A stretch of DNA of 64,000 bases from contig NZ_AP025305.1 in assembly GCF_036492635.1 (NCBI RefSeq), forward strand, positions 2,418,001 to 2,482,000. The letters run 5' to 3'. Positions 43,784 to 52,686 of this stretch are shown here, in pieces. Both the position numbers and the translations under genes were made by a program. Each line of letters starts with the position of its first letter. Within the stretch, counting starts at the first letter, position 1. The notes beneath the pieces were generated by a model. It made no database searches. It had not been told where the DNA came from and saw only the letters and a program-made list of their open reading frames with translations. Source of the stretch: Aureibacter tunicatorum. GTDB taxonomy: Bacteria > Bacteroidota > Bacteroidia > Cytophagales > Cyclobacteriaceae.

Positions 43784-45388
43784 ATGGATTTTACAAGTTT
43801 ATTTCACACAGAGTATTTCGCCCTGTTCATGATTATATCCATAGGGATATTGATTGGACGTATTGAGGTAAAGGGAATATCTCTGGATGTTTCAGCGGTA
43901 ATATTTGTGGCCTTGTTGTTCGGTCATTTTGGCATCACAATATCGCCGATTTTCAAAACTATTGGTTTGCTTTTGTTTATTTTGACCATAGGTATTCAAG
44001 CCGGGCCGGGATTCTTTGATTCCTTTAAGTCCAATGGTCTAAAATTGGTGATGATAGCGGGGCTTATAGTTATTTCAGGAGCAACAACAGCTACATTGTT
44101 GGCATTATTGATGGATGTGGATTTAAAATACGCTGTTGGTATATTTTCAGGCGCTTTGACCAGTACTCCGGGTCTTGCCGCCGCGATTGAAGCGACCAAA
44201 GGCTCATCCGAAGCTTCAATTGGTTATGGTATCGCTTATCCTTTTGGTGTGATCGGTGTTATATTGTTCGTTAGATTGTCTCCAAAGATTTTCAAAATTG
44301 ACTTGAAAAAAGAGGCTGAGAAATTCAGAAACGAGTCTTCTTCTAATTTTCCGAAATTATTCAAAGTGAATTTTATCGTTGAGAATGAGAGGATTTTTGG
44401 CAAAACCTTAAAGGATCTTGACTTAAGAAGAATGACAGGAGCGAATGTTTCCAGAGTGAAGCATGGGGAAGAAATCTTTGTTCCGATGCCTGATACGGTA
44501 TTGCATGAAGGCGATAGATTGAGGCTTGTCGGATCAAAAGATGCGATTCAAAGATCGGAGCACTTGATAGGAAGAGTTATAGAGGAAGAAATTCCAAAAA
44601 GCGATTCTTTTGACGTGGATTGGGTGTTAGTTACCAATAAAGCAGTGGTTAACAAGACTTTGGCGCAACTAGCCTTGTTGGAAAACTATAATGCGACAAT
44701 TACGAGAATAAGAAGAGCAGGTATTGATATCACAGCTACCCCAAATTCCCAAATCAAATTTGGTGATAAGTTGATGGTTGTTTCGAACAGAACGAATACG
44801 GCTTCAGTAAGAAAGTTTTTGGGTGATGAGCCTAAGAAGCTTAATGGCGTTGACTTTTTGCCTATCGCGGCTTCATTGGTTTTGGGTATTATTCTTGGTA
44901 AAGTAGATATACCATTGTTTGGGAGCAGCTTTAAATTAGGGCTTACAGGAGGAGTGTTGATCGTGTCATTGTTGCTTTCTAGACTTGGTAAGACTGGTCC
45001 GATCATTTGGAACGTTTCAGGACCTGTGAATGCGACATTGAGACAATTCGGATTGTTATTGTTTTTGGCCGCAGTTGGTACATCAGCTGGCACAAGTTTG
45101 ATGGAAACGATTGCTTCTCAAGGGCCAAAACTTTTCTTGATAGGCTTTGCGGCGACTATGGTGCCGATGGTGTTAAGTATTATGCTGGGTTATTATGTTT
45201 TCAAAGTTAATTTCTTATCGTTGTTGGGAGCCTTGACAGGTGGTATGACGAGTACGCCGGGATTAAGTGCCTTAGACCCAATGACTGACAGCAACGCGCC
45301 TTCGATAGCATATGCGACAGTTTATCCATTTGCTATGGTAATTTTGATTATTTGCGCTCAGATTGTAGGGTATTTGTCATTTTTATGA
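43784..45388 (+). CDS. AspT/YidE-type transporter
   Basis: A 534-residue inner-membrane protein with two homologous membrane halves. Both contain Thr-Ser-Thr-Pro-Gly-Leu within a Gly-Ala-Leu-Thr context (near residues 125 and 490), the mark of the AspT/YidE/YbjL duplicated antiporter family. Between them (about 190-360) lie two RCK_C/TrkA-C type regulatory domains that bind small ligands in related proteins. About ten membrane helices are visible. The substrate could be a dicarboxylate or amino acid but is not shown by the sequence. ATG 43784 is preferred to GTG 43775. It is a single gene with its own terminator. Confidence 0.88.
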   Translation: MDFTSLFHTEYFALFMIISIGILIGRIEVKGISLDVSAVIFVALLFGHFGITISPIFKTIGLLLFILTIGIQAGPGFFDSFKSNGLKLVMIAGLIVISGATTATLLALLMDVDLKYAVGIFSGALTSTPGLAAAIEATKGSSEASIGYGIAYPFGVIGVILFVRLSPKIFKIDLKKEAEKFRNESSSNFPKLFKVNFIVENERIFGKTLKDLDLRRMTGANVSRVKHGEEIFVPMPDTVLHEGDRLRLVGSKDAIQRSEHLIGRVIEEEIPKSDSFDVDWVLVTNKAVVNKTLAQLALLENYNATITRIRRAGIDITATPNSQIKFGDKLMVVSNRTNTASVRKFLGDEPKKLNGVDFLPIAASLVLGIILGKVDIPLFGSSFKLGLTGGVLIVSLLLSRLGKTGPIIWNVSGPVNATLRQFGLLLFLAAVGTSAGTSLMETIASQGPKLFLIGFAATMVPMVLSIMLGYYVFKVNFLSLLGALTGGMTSTPGLSALDPMTDSNAPSIAYATVYPFAMVILIICAQIVGYLSFL

Positions 45389-45416
45389 TAAAAGTCTACA
45401 AGTCTAGCTAGATTAG

Positions 45417-45474
45417 TGCTTTTAAATAATCGTTGGTAGAATGTGTGCCAACGATTATTTAAAAGCATTTTTTT
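45417..45474 (+). terminator. Strong terminator after the AspT-type gene
   Basis: A perfect 20-bp inverted repeat (45417-45436 and 45448-45467) with an 11-base loop, followed by seven Ts. It is unusually long for a terminator stem. It lies 28 bases after the transporter stop. Confidence 0.9.
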
Positions 45475-45837
45475 GTTAAAATAAATTTCAATCGAGTTAA
45501 AGACAAATACTTATACATCTGAAGTATGTTATATTTTTTTAAACAGTAAGAAGATTAATTGAATTTAAATAATGCTCTGGTTGATAAAATAATATCATTA
45601 TTTGCAATAATTAACATTTTTTTTGCGTTTTTAAAACGGGGAAATCAGTTGATTATATTTGGAAATGATATTTTAATTTTTGTGAACTTATAGTCATGAA
45701 TTTTCTATTCATTTTTGAGCTTGAGTAAGTTTTGCTTAATTAGCCTCTTGTCATTTTTTTCAAAAGCAAAGAATCCTTTTTACCAAATACGCATCAGTCT
45801 GATTCTATTACATTATTTTTAATCTAGTGCAAGATTT
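45475..45837. other. AT-rich intergenic region
   Basis: About 360 bases between the terminator and the next receptor gene. No small gene, no RNA and no clear promoter consensus were found. Presumably it contains the receptor's regulatory region. Confidence 0.5.
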
Positions 45838-48276
45838 ATGATTGATTCTACTAAGTTGTTTTTTCGTTTATCATTATTTTTTTTCGTTGTTTTCTTTTTG
45901 TCTCATACTGGCTATGGACAAATTAATTACAGCGTTTTTGGGCAAGTCATTGATGAAAACAAAGTTCCAGTAAGTTTTGCCAATATAGCGATCTATAATA
46001 CTGCTGATTCTACGTTTTTTAGCGGTGTGGCTTCTGATTCGGAGGGAGTTTTTGAGCTGGGGAATTTAAAAAAAGGCGATTTTAACCTATGCGTGACGGC
46101 GGTGGGTTATGAGCAGGTTTGCAAACCTTTCATTATTAACGGTGATGTGAAAAGGCTTGATTTGAGCCAAATTGTTGTATTGGAAAGTGTCAAGGAGTTG
46201 GAGTCTATTGAAGTGGTAGGGCAACGTCAAGCGATTGAGAGAAAAATAGATCGACTCGTTTTTAATGTGGACAATACTATCCTGACAAGCGGTGAAGATG
46301 GGCTTGAGATTCTATCTAAAACTCCCGGAGTTATGGTGGATAGCGAAGGCAATATCAAAATAAATGGCAAGGGCGGAGTAGTTGTAATGATCAATGATAA
46401 GAGAAGTTATCTGACCGACAAAGAACTCTCGGATATGCTTCGAACAATAAATGCCGAAAATATCAGCAGTATTGAGGTGATTACCAATCCTTCTGCAAAG
46501 TTTGATGCGGAGGGGAGCTCGGGCATATTGAATATCGTGCTTAAAGAAATGAAAGAGAAAGGATATAATGGAAGCGTGTATGCAGGTATGAATCAAGGCC
46601 GTTACCCAGGAGCGAATGCAGGTGCTAACATTAATTTTATGAGCGGTAAATTTTCCGGATTTGTCCAAGCGGATTTCAACTTTAACGAAGGGTATTCTTC
46701 TTTGAAATTAGATAGAGAGTTTGGGAGTGACGAAAATCGGGAATTATTAAGTCAGGATACCTATATGCACTATCGATCAAATTCGCCTTCGCTGAGAGCT
46801 TCATTGGATTATTCACTTGACGAAAAAAATACTTTTGGAATAATGTTCAATGGATATACCAGAAACAATAGATTGTCAATAGAAAATGAAACGAATATCG
46901 CAGACCATAATCAAGAGCCAGTATCTAGAATTTGGTCTGACGCATACGGAAAAGATCGTTTCGACATGTATTCTTTCAATTTAAATTATATACATAGGTT
47001 TGATACATTGGGCCAAAAGATCACCTCTGATATTGATTATAGTAAGTTTGACAATGTGGAGGATATTCTTAACAGGAGCCAAGTTTTAGACCTTGAAAAT
47101 GATAATGAGATAGAGCAGTCGATTAGCAGTCAACCTTATATTGTTGATATATTCACCGCTAAGGTGGATTATGAAAAGCCGATTGGGAATTTTAAATTAG
47201 AAACAGGATTGAAGTTTAGTCATTCTTTAGTGAAAAATGATGCAAGATTTGACTCATTGAAAAACGGAGAATGGGTGTTGGATAAATACCGAACCAATGA
47301 TTTCACTTACGAAGAAACGATTCCAGCGGGATATGCTAATTTTTCAGGTCCGATCAGCGATAAATTATCTTTTCAAGCGGGACTAAGAGTTGAGCATACG
47401 ATAACAAATGGACGATCGCGTCAAGAAAGCGATTTAGTGGATCGAAAGTATACTAGTTTTTTCCCTAGCGCCTTTATCAAACATGATGTTCATGAAGACC
47501 ACTCGCTGAGCTATTCTTATAGTCGTAGAGTTCGCAGGCCAACTTTTGGTCAGCTTAATCCTTTTTTCTTTTATGTAGATCCGTTTTTAGCCATACAAGG
47601 AAATCCTTACCTTTTGCCTGAGTTTTCTAATAATGTGCAGGTAGACTATATTTTCAAGCAAAAGTACGCTTTATCGTTGTCTTACCATCATGCGACGGAT
47701 GTATTGGGGCAATTGATGATTCAAGATGATGAGTCTAGAATGATGATTCAAACCAATGATAATTTGGATTTGAAACAGAACTTTTCAATTAATCTTAATG
47801 TGCCTGTAACTGTTGCGAAGTGGTGGGAAATGAATAACACCGTATCAATGTTTGGCAATCGATTCAAAACGGATAATGAGTATACATCATTTGATGAAAT
47901 GCAAGTGAGTGTGTATGTGCAGAATATGAATACCTTCTTGATTTCAAAAACGCTCAAGGGAGAATTCACAGGGTGGTACGTGAGCCCTTCTATTGACGCG
48001 GGGATGAGAATAGAGCATATTTACGCTTTTAGCGTAGGTTTGGAAAAATCATTTTTTAAAGAGCAATTAAGCCTTAATGTAAAAGCGAGGGATGTGTTTC
48101 GTACTCAACAGTTCGAGTTTAGTTCCATACAGGACAATGTAGTGACAACAGGTCGTCAGACTTACGACTCCAATCGATATCAAATTACTTTAAGATATAA
48201 ATTCAAGAAAGGAAGCAATGTTAACACTAGAAGCCGTAGCGAAGGAAATAAAGAAGAGCGAAATAGGGTGGAATAA
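45838..48276 (+). CDS. Outer-membrane beta-barrel receptor (TonB-type)
   Basis: An 812-residue protein with a signal peptide ending at Thr-Gly-Tyr-Gly-Gln. It carries a carboxypeptidase-regulatory-like domain (about 30-110), a plug (about 120-230, with Leu-Glu-Ile-Leu-Ser-Lys-Thr-Pro-Gly-Val and Ile-Glu-Val-Ile-Thr-Asn-Pro) and a large barrel of the outer-membrane beta-barrel family 3 (Arg-Arg-Val-Arg-Arg-Pro, Leu-Asn-Pro-Phe). The C-terminal 20 residues after the last strand are hydrophilic and charged, which is unusual for TonB receptors that end on an aromatic residue. No SusD or DUF4249 partner is adjacent. The substrate is unknown. Confidence 0.88.
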   Translation: MIDSTKLFFRLSLFFFVVFFLSHTGYGQINYSVFGQVIDENKVPVSFANIAIYNTADSTFFSGVASDSEGVFELGNLKKGDFNLCVTAVGYEQVCKPFIINGDVKRLDLSQIVVLESVKELESIEVVGQRQAIERKIDRLVFNVDNTILTSGEDGLEILSKTPGVMVDSEGNIKINGKGGVVVMINDKRSYLTDKELSDMLRTINAENISSIEVITNPSAKFDAEGSSGILNIVLKEMKEKGYNGSVYAGMNQGRYPGANAGANINFMSGKFSGFVQADFNFNEGYSSLKLDREFGSDENRELLSQDTYMHYRSNSPSLRASLDYSLDEKNTFGIMFNGYTRNNRLSIENETNIADHNQEPVSRIWSDAYGKDRFDMYSFNLNYIHRFDTLGQKITSDIDYSKFDNVEDILNRSQVLDLENDNEIEQSISSQPYIVDIFTAKVDYEKPIGNFKLETGLKFSHSLVKNDARFDSLKNGEWVLDKYRTNDFTYEETIPAGYANFSGPISDKLSFQAGLRVEHTITNGRSRQESDLVDRKYTSFFPSAFIKHDVHEDHSLSYSYSRRVRRPTFGQLNPFFFYVDPFLAIQGNPYLLPEFSNNVQVDYIFKQKYALSLSYHHATDVLGQLMIQDDESRMMIQTNDNLDLKQNFSINLNVPVTVAKWWEMNNTVSMFGNRFKTDNEYTSFDEMQVSVYVQNMNTFLISKTLKGEFTGWYVSPSIDAGMRIEHIYAFSVGLEKSFFKEQLSLNVKARDVFRTQQFEFSSIQDNVVTTGRQTYDSNRYQITLRYKFKKGSNVNTRSRSEGNKEERNRVE

Positions 48277-48404
48277 ATAGTGTGCCTGATAATTAGATTT
48301 TTTTAGTTATGGTTTGTAATTTGGTCGATATTTTAAAATATTTTTCAGCTAAATGAACTTTCAGAATAGCGCTCATGCCATTTTGAAAAATAAATTTATT
48401 GATC

Positions 48405-50042
48405 ATGCTAGTTATTTTCCTGATTTCAGTGACTTTGTTCGGTTTGGCCTACCGCTTTTATGGAAGGTTTTTAGAAAAGATTTTCGATGTAGATAAAAAT
48501 AATATTACGCCAAGTCATTGCGATTATGATGGGGTGGATCGTGTTCCTACTAAGTTGTCTGTGCTTTTTGGACATCATTTTTCCTCCATAGCGGGAGCGG
48601 GGCCTATTGTCGGACCAATTATCGCTGGATTGGCTTTTGGCTGGTTGCCGGCCTTGCTTTGGATCGTTTTGGGATCGATTTTTATCGGAGGTGTGCATGA
48701 TTACGCTTCATTAATGGCTTCTATAAGACATCGGGCCAATTCGGTAGCGGAGATAGCGAAAGAATGCATGTCACCAATGGCTTATAAACTAATGTTATTG
48801 TTCATATGGCTTGCTTTGGTGTATATATTGGTAGTTTTTGTTGATTTGACAGCGACAAGCTTTGCCAATACTCCCGCAGTTGCGAGCTCGTCAAGTGTTT
48901 TTATCTTATTGGCGGTGGTATTCGGTTTATTGGTGTTTCGCAAAGGAATGTCCTTGGGCAAAATGAGTTTTATTTTTGTTCCGTTGCTGTTTTTGGGAAT
49001 TGGATTCGGCATGATTTATCCCTTGCCGATTGAAGGTATCGCAAGCCAGTTGGGATTATCTTCCATTCAATTTTGGAGCTGTTTATTGCTATTGTATTGT
49101 TTGATGGCTTCCATACTTCCTGTGTGGGCGTTATTGCAACCGAGAGATTATTTGTCGTCATTTTTGCTTTATGGCGCTATACTAGGAGCCTTTATCGGGC
49201 TTCTCATTGGAGACTTTGAAATGAGCTATCCTGCATTTACCGACTGGACGACTTTGGATCAACGATCATTGTTTCCGATTTTGTTTATTACCGTGGCATG
49301 CGGCGCTTGTTCGGGTTTTCATTCATTAGTAGCTTCGGGAACGACATCAAAGCAATTGGACAAGGAAACGGATGCTAAACCCGTGGCTTACGGGGCGATG
49401 TTGGTTGAAGGAGGGTTGGCTGTATTGGCATTGTTTACAGTAGTAATGATTTCAAAGGACAGCGCGTTGACTTCAGCTTCGCCTTTGGCTATATTTGGAT
49501 CAGGCATGGGAAATTTTCTAAATGCTTTAGGCTTGCCTCATAAAATGGGGGAGACTTTTGGCATACTGGCTGTGTCAACATTTCTATTGACGACTCTGGA
49601 TACCTCCACGAGGTTAGGTCGTTATATTTTTGAAGAATTTTTCAGTCTAAAAGGAAGCGATAATGGCATGTTGATAGCTTCTTTCGCAACTTTGGCAATG
49701 CCGGCTATATTCGTTTTTGTTCAATTAACGGATGCTTCTGGTAATCCAATACCTGCATGGAAAGCTATTTGGCCGGTATTTGGCGCAACGAATCAGATGT
49801 TGGCGGCGATAGCTTTGTTGGTTGTGTATGTGTGGTTGAGAAGAGAAGGAAAACCAACATGGTTTATTGCTTTGCCATTGATTTTTATGCTCAGCATGAC
49901 TTTGTGGGCGATTGTTCAATTGATATATTCAACGCCTTCCACTATGGTGGCTGGCATAGCTTCCATACTTTTATTGATGGCTATTGTGCTTGTGGTGGAA
50001 GCTATTCGATCTATGAGAAGGCTGGCGCTTTCAAATGTGTAG
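48405..50042 (+). CDS. cstA: CstA-family carbon starvation transporter
   Basis: A 545-residue inner-membrane protein with many hydrophobic helices. Diagnostic CstA blocks are Tyr-Arg-Phe-Tyr-Gly-Arg, Phe-Gly-His-His-Phe-Ser-Ser-Ile-Ala-Gly-Ala-Gly-Pro-Ile-Val-Gly-Pro, Gly-Gly-Val-His-Asp-Tyr and Phe-Gly-Ala-Thr-Asn-Gln-Met-Leu-Ala. Members import peptides or pyruvate during starvation. It is shorter than E. coli CstA (701), corresponding to the single-domain form common in this phylum. ATG 48405 is used; a TTG two codons upstream also fits. Confidence 0.9.
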   Translation: MLVIFLISVTLFGLAYRFYGRFLEKIFDVDKNNITPSHCDYDGVDRVPTKLSVLFGHHFSSIAGAGPIVGPIIAGLAFGWLPALLWIVLGSIFIGGVHDYASLMASIRHRANSVAEIAKECMSPMAYKLMLLFIWLALVYILVVFVDLTATSFANTPAVASSSSVFILLAVVFGLLVFRKGMSLGKMSFIFVPLLFLGIGFGMIYPLPIEGIASQLGLSSIQFWSCLLLLYCLMASILPVWALLQPRDYLSSFLLYGAILGAFIGLLIGDFEMSYPAFTDWTTLDQRSLFPILFITVACGACSGFHSLVASGTTSKQLDKETDAKPVAYGAMLVEGGLAVLALFTVVMISKDSALTSASPLAIFGSGMGNFLNALGLPHKMGETFGILAVSTFLLTTLDTSTRLGRYIFEEFFSLKGSDNGMLIASFATLAMPAIFVFVQLTDASGNPIPAWKAIWPVFGATNQMLAAIALLVVYVWLRREGKPTWFIALPLIFMLSMTLWAIVQLIYSTPSTMVAGIASILLLMAIVLVVEAIRSMRRLALSNV

Positions 50043-50190
50043 AATTTAAAAGTTTAAAAGCATGGGCGATTTGAAGTTTATTTATTCTTTATCAAATCGC
50101 TTATGCAAATTTTAAACTATTTTGCACTTATGGTTGCCATATTTATGATAATTTCATATATTTCTAGTAAGTGTGTTAAATTATCAATCT

Positions 50191-51816
50191 ATGCAAAAAA
50201 ACTTTTACTCTTTAACTTCTCTTTCTTTTTTAACTGTTGTTTTCACTCTTATTTCTCAAGGTGTTTTTGCCCAGATGGGAAGTCATATGGTTTTTTTCAA
50301 AGACAAGGAGGGAACGGGATATTCTTTAAGCGCGCCCGAAGAGTTTTTGAGCGCTAAGTCTTTAGAAAGAAGGCTTCGTCAGAACATTGATTTGACAGAA
50401 GCTGACTTGCCGGTAAGCGAAATATATTTAGCAATGTTGAATAGCATTGGTGTTGAAACACATTGGCAAACCAAATGGATGAATGGTGTGTTGGTTGATA
50501 TTGTTGATTCAGTTCAATACAAAGAAATTGCTGAGCTGAGTTTTGTGTCCAAAGTTGAATTTGTCGCTCCAGATAGATTTGAATCAAATAGCAAGTCCAA
50601 AAAAAGAACGAAAGGAAGAAAAGAAAACTCTCTGAATAGCGAATCACAAAATGCTATGCATGAGGTTGATTTTTTGCATAAAAGGGGATTGAAAGGAAAA
50701 GGAGTTACTGTCGCGGTGTTTGATGCGGGTTTTGTCGGAGTTGATCGTTTGTCCGCTTTTAAGCATTTGAGAGACAATAATCAGATAGTTAGCACTAAGA
50801 ACTTCGTGTATGAAGGTGAAGAGGTTTACAATTATGACAGTCATGGATCAAAAGTAATGTCTGTGCTTTCTGCGGATGACGGCGATTATTATAGAGGAGC
50901 TGCGCTTGAAGCTGAATATATCATGTGTGTTACTGAAGATGTTAAAAGAGAGTTTAGGCTTGAAGAATATAACTGGCTGTTTGCGGCTGAGTATGTGGAT
51001 AGCTTAGGAGCTGATATCATCTCTAGTTCATTGGGCTACTATTATTTTGACGATCCAAGAATGGATTATGAATGGGAAGATTTGGATGGCAAAACAGCGG
51101 TGATCAGTCAAGCGGCTCAAAAAGCAATTGACGCAGGAATGCTTGTGATCAGTAGCGCGGGAAATGAAGGAAGTGTAAACTGGAAATATGTCGCTCCGCC
51201 AGCGGATGTCAAGCAAGTGATTTCAGTAGGCGCAGTGGATGATACTTTTGAAAAAGCCGGATTTAGCTCTTTTGGTTATGAAAAAGCGGGCTTCATCAAG
51301 CCGGATCTTGTAGGCTTAGGCAAAGGAATCGCTGTGGTGAATTCCAATGGTTCCGTTTCTCTTGACAATGGGACGTCTTTTTCCGCTCCGATGATCGCTG
51401 GGATCGCTGCTTGCTTATGGCCTCACTTTGAAGGGAAGACCAATGAAGAGTTTAAAGAGGTGCTTTTAGCATGCGGCTCTAACAAGAATGATCCAAACTA
51501 TGAAATAGGCTATGGCATACCTATGCCTTCGGTATACTTTTACAATGCTATGGGCGAAGAGGATTTTGTAGTTGGCCCAAATCCATTTGGAGGCGACGCT
51601 TTGAATATCAGGTATCAAAATGATCTGCCGATCAAAAACATTGATGTCTATTTATACAATATGGTAGGTGAAATTGTGGCGGTGAGAAGCTACGATGAGC
51701 TTAGGCCAAAACAATTGTTTGATTTTGATTTTCCGGGAGGTGTGCCTGATGGCGCCTACATTTTGAACATTACCCAAGGAAATAGCAGCTATAAAGCGAA
51801 AATAATCAAGCAATAA
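50191..51816 (+). CDS. Subtilisin-like protease with T9SS sorting domain
   Basis: A 541-residue S8 peptidase. It has a signal peptide ending at Gly-Val-Phe-Ala-Gln, a propeptide to about residue 155, and a catalytic domain with Asp178 (Val-Ala-Val-Phe-Asp), His218 (Asp-Ser-His-Gly) and Ser396 (Gly-Thr-Ser-Phe-Ser-Ala-Pro). The last 75 residues form a type A sorting domain (Tyr-Asn-Met-Val-Gly-Glu, Gly-Ala-Tyr-Ile-Leu, ending Lys-Ile-Ile-Lys-Gln), so export by the type IX secretion system is expected. ATG 50191 gives the best signal peptide; the TTG at 50173 is rejected. Confidence 0.93.
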   Translation: MQKNFYSLTSLSFLTVVFTLISQGVFAQMGSHMVFFKDKEGTGYSLSAPEEFLSAKSLERRLRQNIDLTEADLPVSEIYLAMLNSIGVETHWQTKWMNGVLVDIVDSVQYKEIAELSFVSKVEFVAPDRFESNSKSKKRTKGRKENSLNSESQNAMHEVDFLHKRGLKGKGVTVAVFDAGFVGVDRLSAFKHLRDNNQIVSTKNFVYEGEEVYNYDSHGSKVMSVLSADDGDYYRGAALEAEYIMCVTEDVKREFRLEEYNWLFAAEYVDSLGADIISSSLGYYYFDDPRMDYEWEDLDGKTAVISQAAQKAIDAGMLVISSAGNEGSVNWKYVAPPADVKQVISVGAVDDTFEKAGFSSFGYEKAGFIKPDLVGLGKGIAVVNSNGSVSLDNGTSFSAPMIAGIAACLWPHFEGKTNEEFKEVLLACGSNKNDPNYEIGYGIPMPSVYFYNAMGEEDFVVGPNPFGGDALNIRYQNDLPIKNIDVYLYNMVGEIVAVRSYDELRPKQLFDFDFPGGVPDGAYILNITQGNSSYKAKIIKQ

Positions 51817-51838
51817 TTCATAAAATCTCGTTTTCTCT

Positions 51839-51868
51839 TTTGCATCTGTTTAAGAAAATTTAAATTTG
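51839..51868 (+). promoter_or_regulatory. Possible promoter abutting rpe
   Basis: TTTG at 51839-51842 and TAAATTTG at 51861-51868, spaced by 18 bases, match the Bacteroidota consensus. The expected start of transcription falls almost on the rpe start codon (51873), which would give a leaderless or near-leaderless message, unless the match is accidental. Confidence 0.45.
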
Positions 51869-51872
51869 TCGT

Positions 51873-52529
51873 ATGAGTAATACGATAATTGCCCCTTCAA
51901 TATTGGCAGCGGATTTTGCCGATTTGAAGAATGAAGTGGAAATGGTTAATAACAGCCAAGCGGAATGGTTGCATATTGATATCATGGATGGAATGTTTGT
52001 GCCAAACCTTTCGTTTGGATTGCCTGTTTGCCAAGCGATAAATAAGTACTGCAAAAAGGTTCAAGATGTTCATTTGATGATTGAGGAGCCGGGGAGGTAT
52101 TTGAAAGACTTTGTGGATGCTGGAGCTGATTTTATTTCCATTCATGCGGAGGCTAGCAGACACCTGCACAAAGATATTCATACTATCAAAGAATTAGGCG
52201 CTAAAGCGGCTATCGCTCTTAACCCGCATTCTCCGATTGAATCAGTTGAGCCTTTATTGGAAGATTTGGATATGGTATTGCTTATGTCTGTGAATCCGGG
52301 CTTTGGCGGACAGTCTTTTATCGGCAGCACATTCAAGAAAGTGGAAAAGCTTAGAAAGATGATTGACAGCAAAGGCTTGGATACGCTTATCGAAGTGGAT
52401 GGCGGAGTGAAAGACAGCAATGCTAAGCAATTAGTGGAAGCTGGGGCCAATGTTTTGGTAGCTGGAAGTTTTGTGTTTAATTCTGCAGATCCTATTCAAA
52501 CTATAGCGGATTTGAAAGCTTCGCTGTAA
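51873..52529 (+). CDS. rpe: Ribulose-phosphate 3-epimerase
   Basis: A 218-residue TIM-barrel enzyme of normal length. It converts ribulose 5-phosphate to xylulose 5-phosphate in the pentose phosphate pathway. Signature segments are Ile-Ala-Pro-Ser-Ile-Leu-Ala-Ala-Asp-Phe at the start, His-Ile-Asp-Ile-Met-Asp-Gly (metal-binding His and Asp), His-Leu-Met-Ile, Ser-Val-Asn-Pro-Gly-Phe-Gly-Gly-Gln, and Glu-Val-Asp-Gly-Gly-Val near residue 175. It is followed by a strong terminator and probably forms a single-gene unit. Confidence 0.97.
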   Translation: MSNTIIAPSILAADFADLKNEVEMVNNSQAEWLHIDIMDGMFVPNLSFGLPVCQAINKYCKKVQDVHLMIEEPGRYLKDFVDAGADFISIHAEASRHLHKDIHTIKELGAKAAIALNPHSPIESVEPLLEDLDMVLLMSVNPGFGGQSFIGSTFKKVEKLRKMIDSKGLDTLIEVDGGVKDSNAKQLVEAGANVLVAGSFVFNSADPIQTIADLKASL

Positions 52530-52578
52530 TTGAGGTAAAAAGCGTTAAGAGCTGGTAATAAAATATTGAAAATTAATT

Positions 52579-52618
52579 AGGGAATGAATTATATGAAAAA
52601 TTCGTTCCCTTTTTTTTT
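52579..52618 (+). terminator. Terminator of rpe
   Basis: A 12-bp stem with one G-T pair (52579-52590 with 52599-52610, outer part agggaa / ttccct), an 8-base loop and eight following Ts. Confidence 0.88.
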
Positions 52619-52686
52619 GAGCTGTTTTTTGATATATTTATTTATTGAATAAAATTAAAGATACCTAGACTAGTCAATTGGGTATC

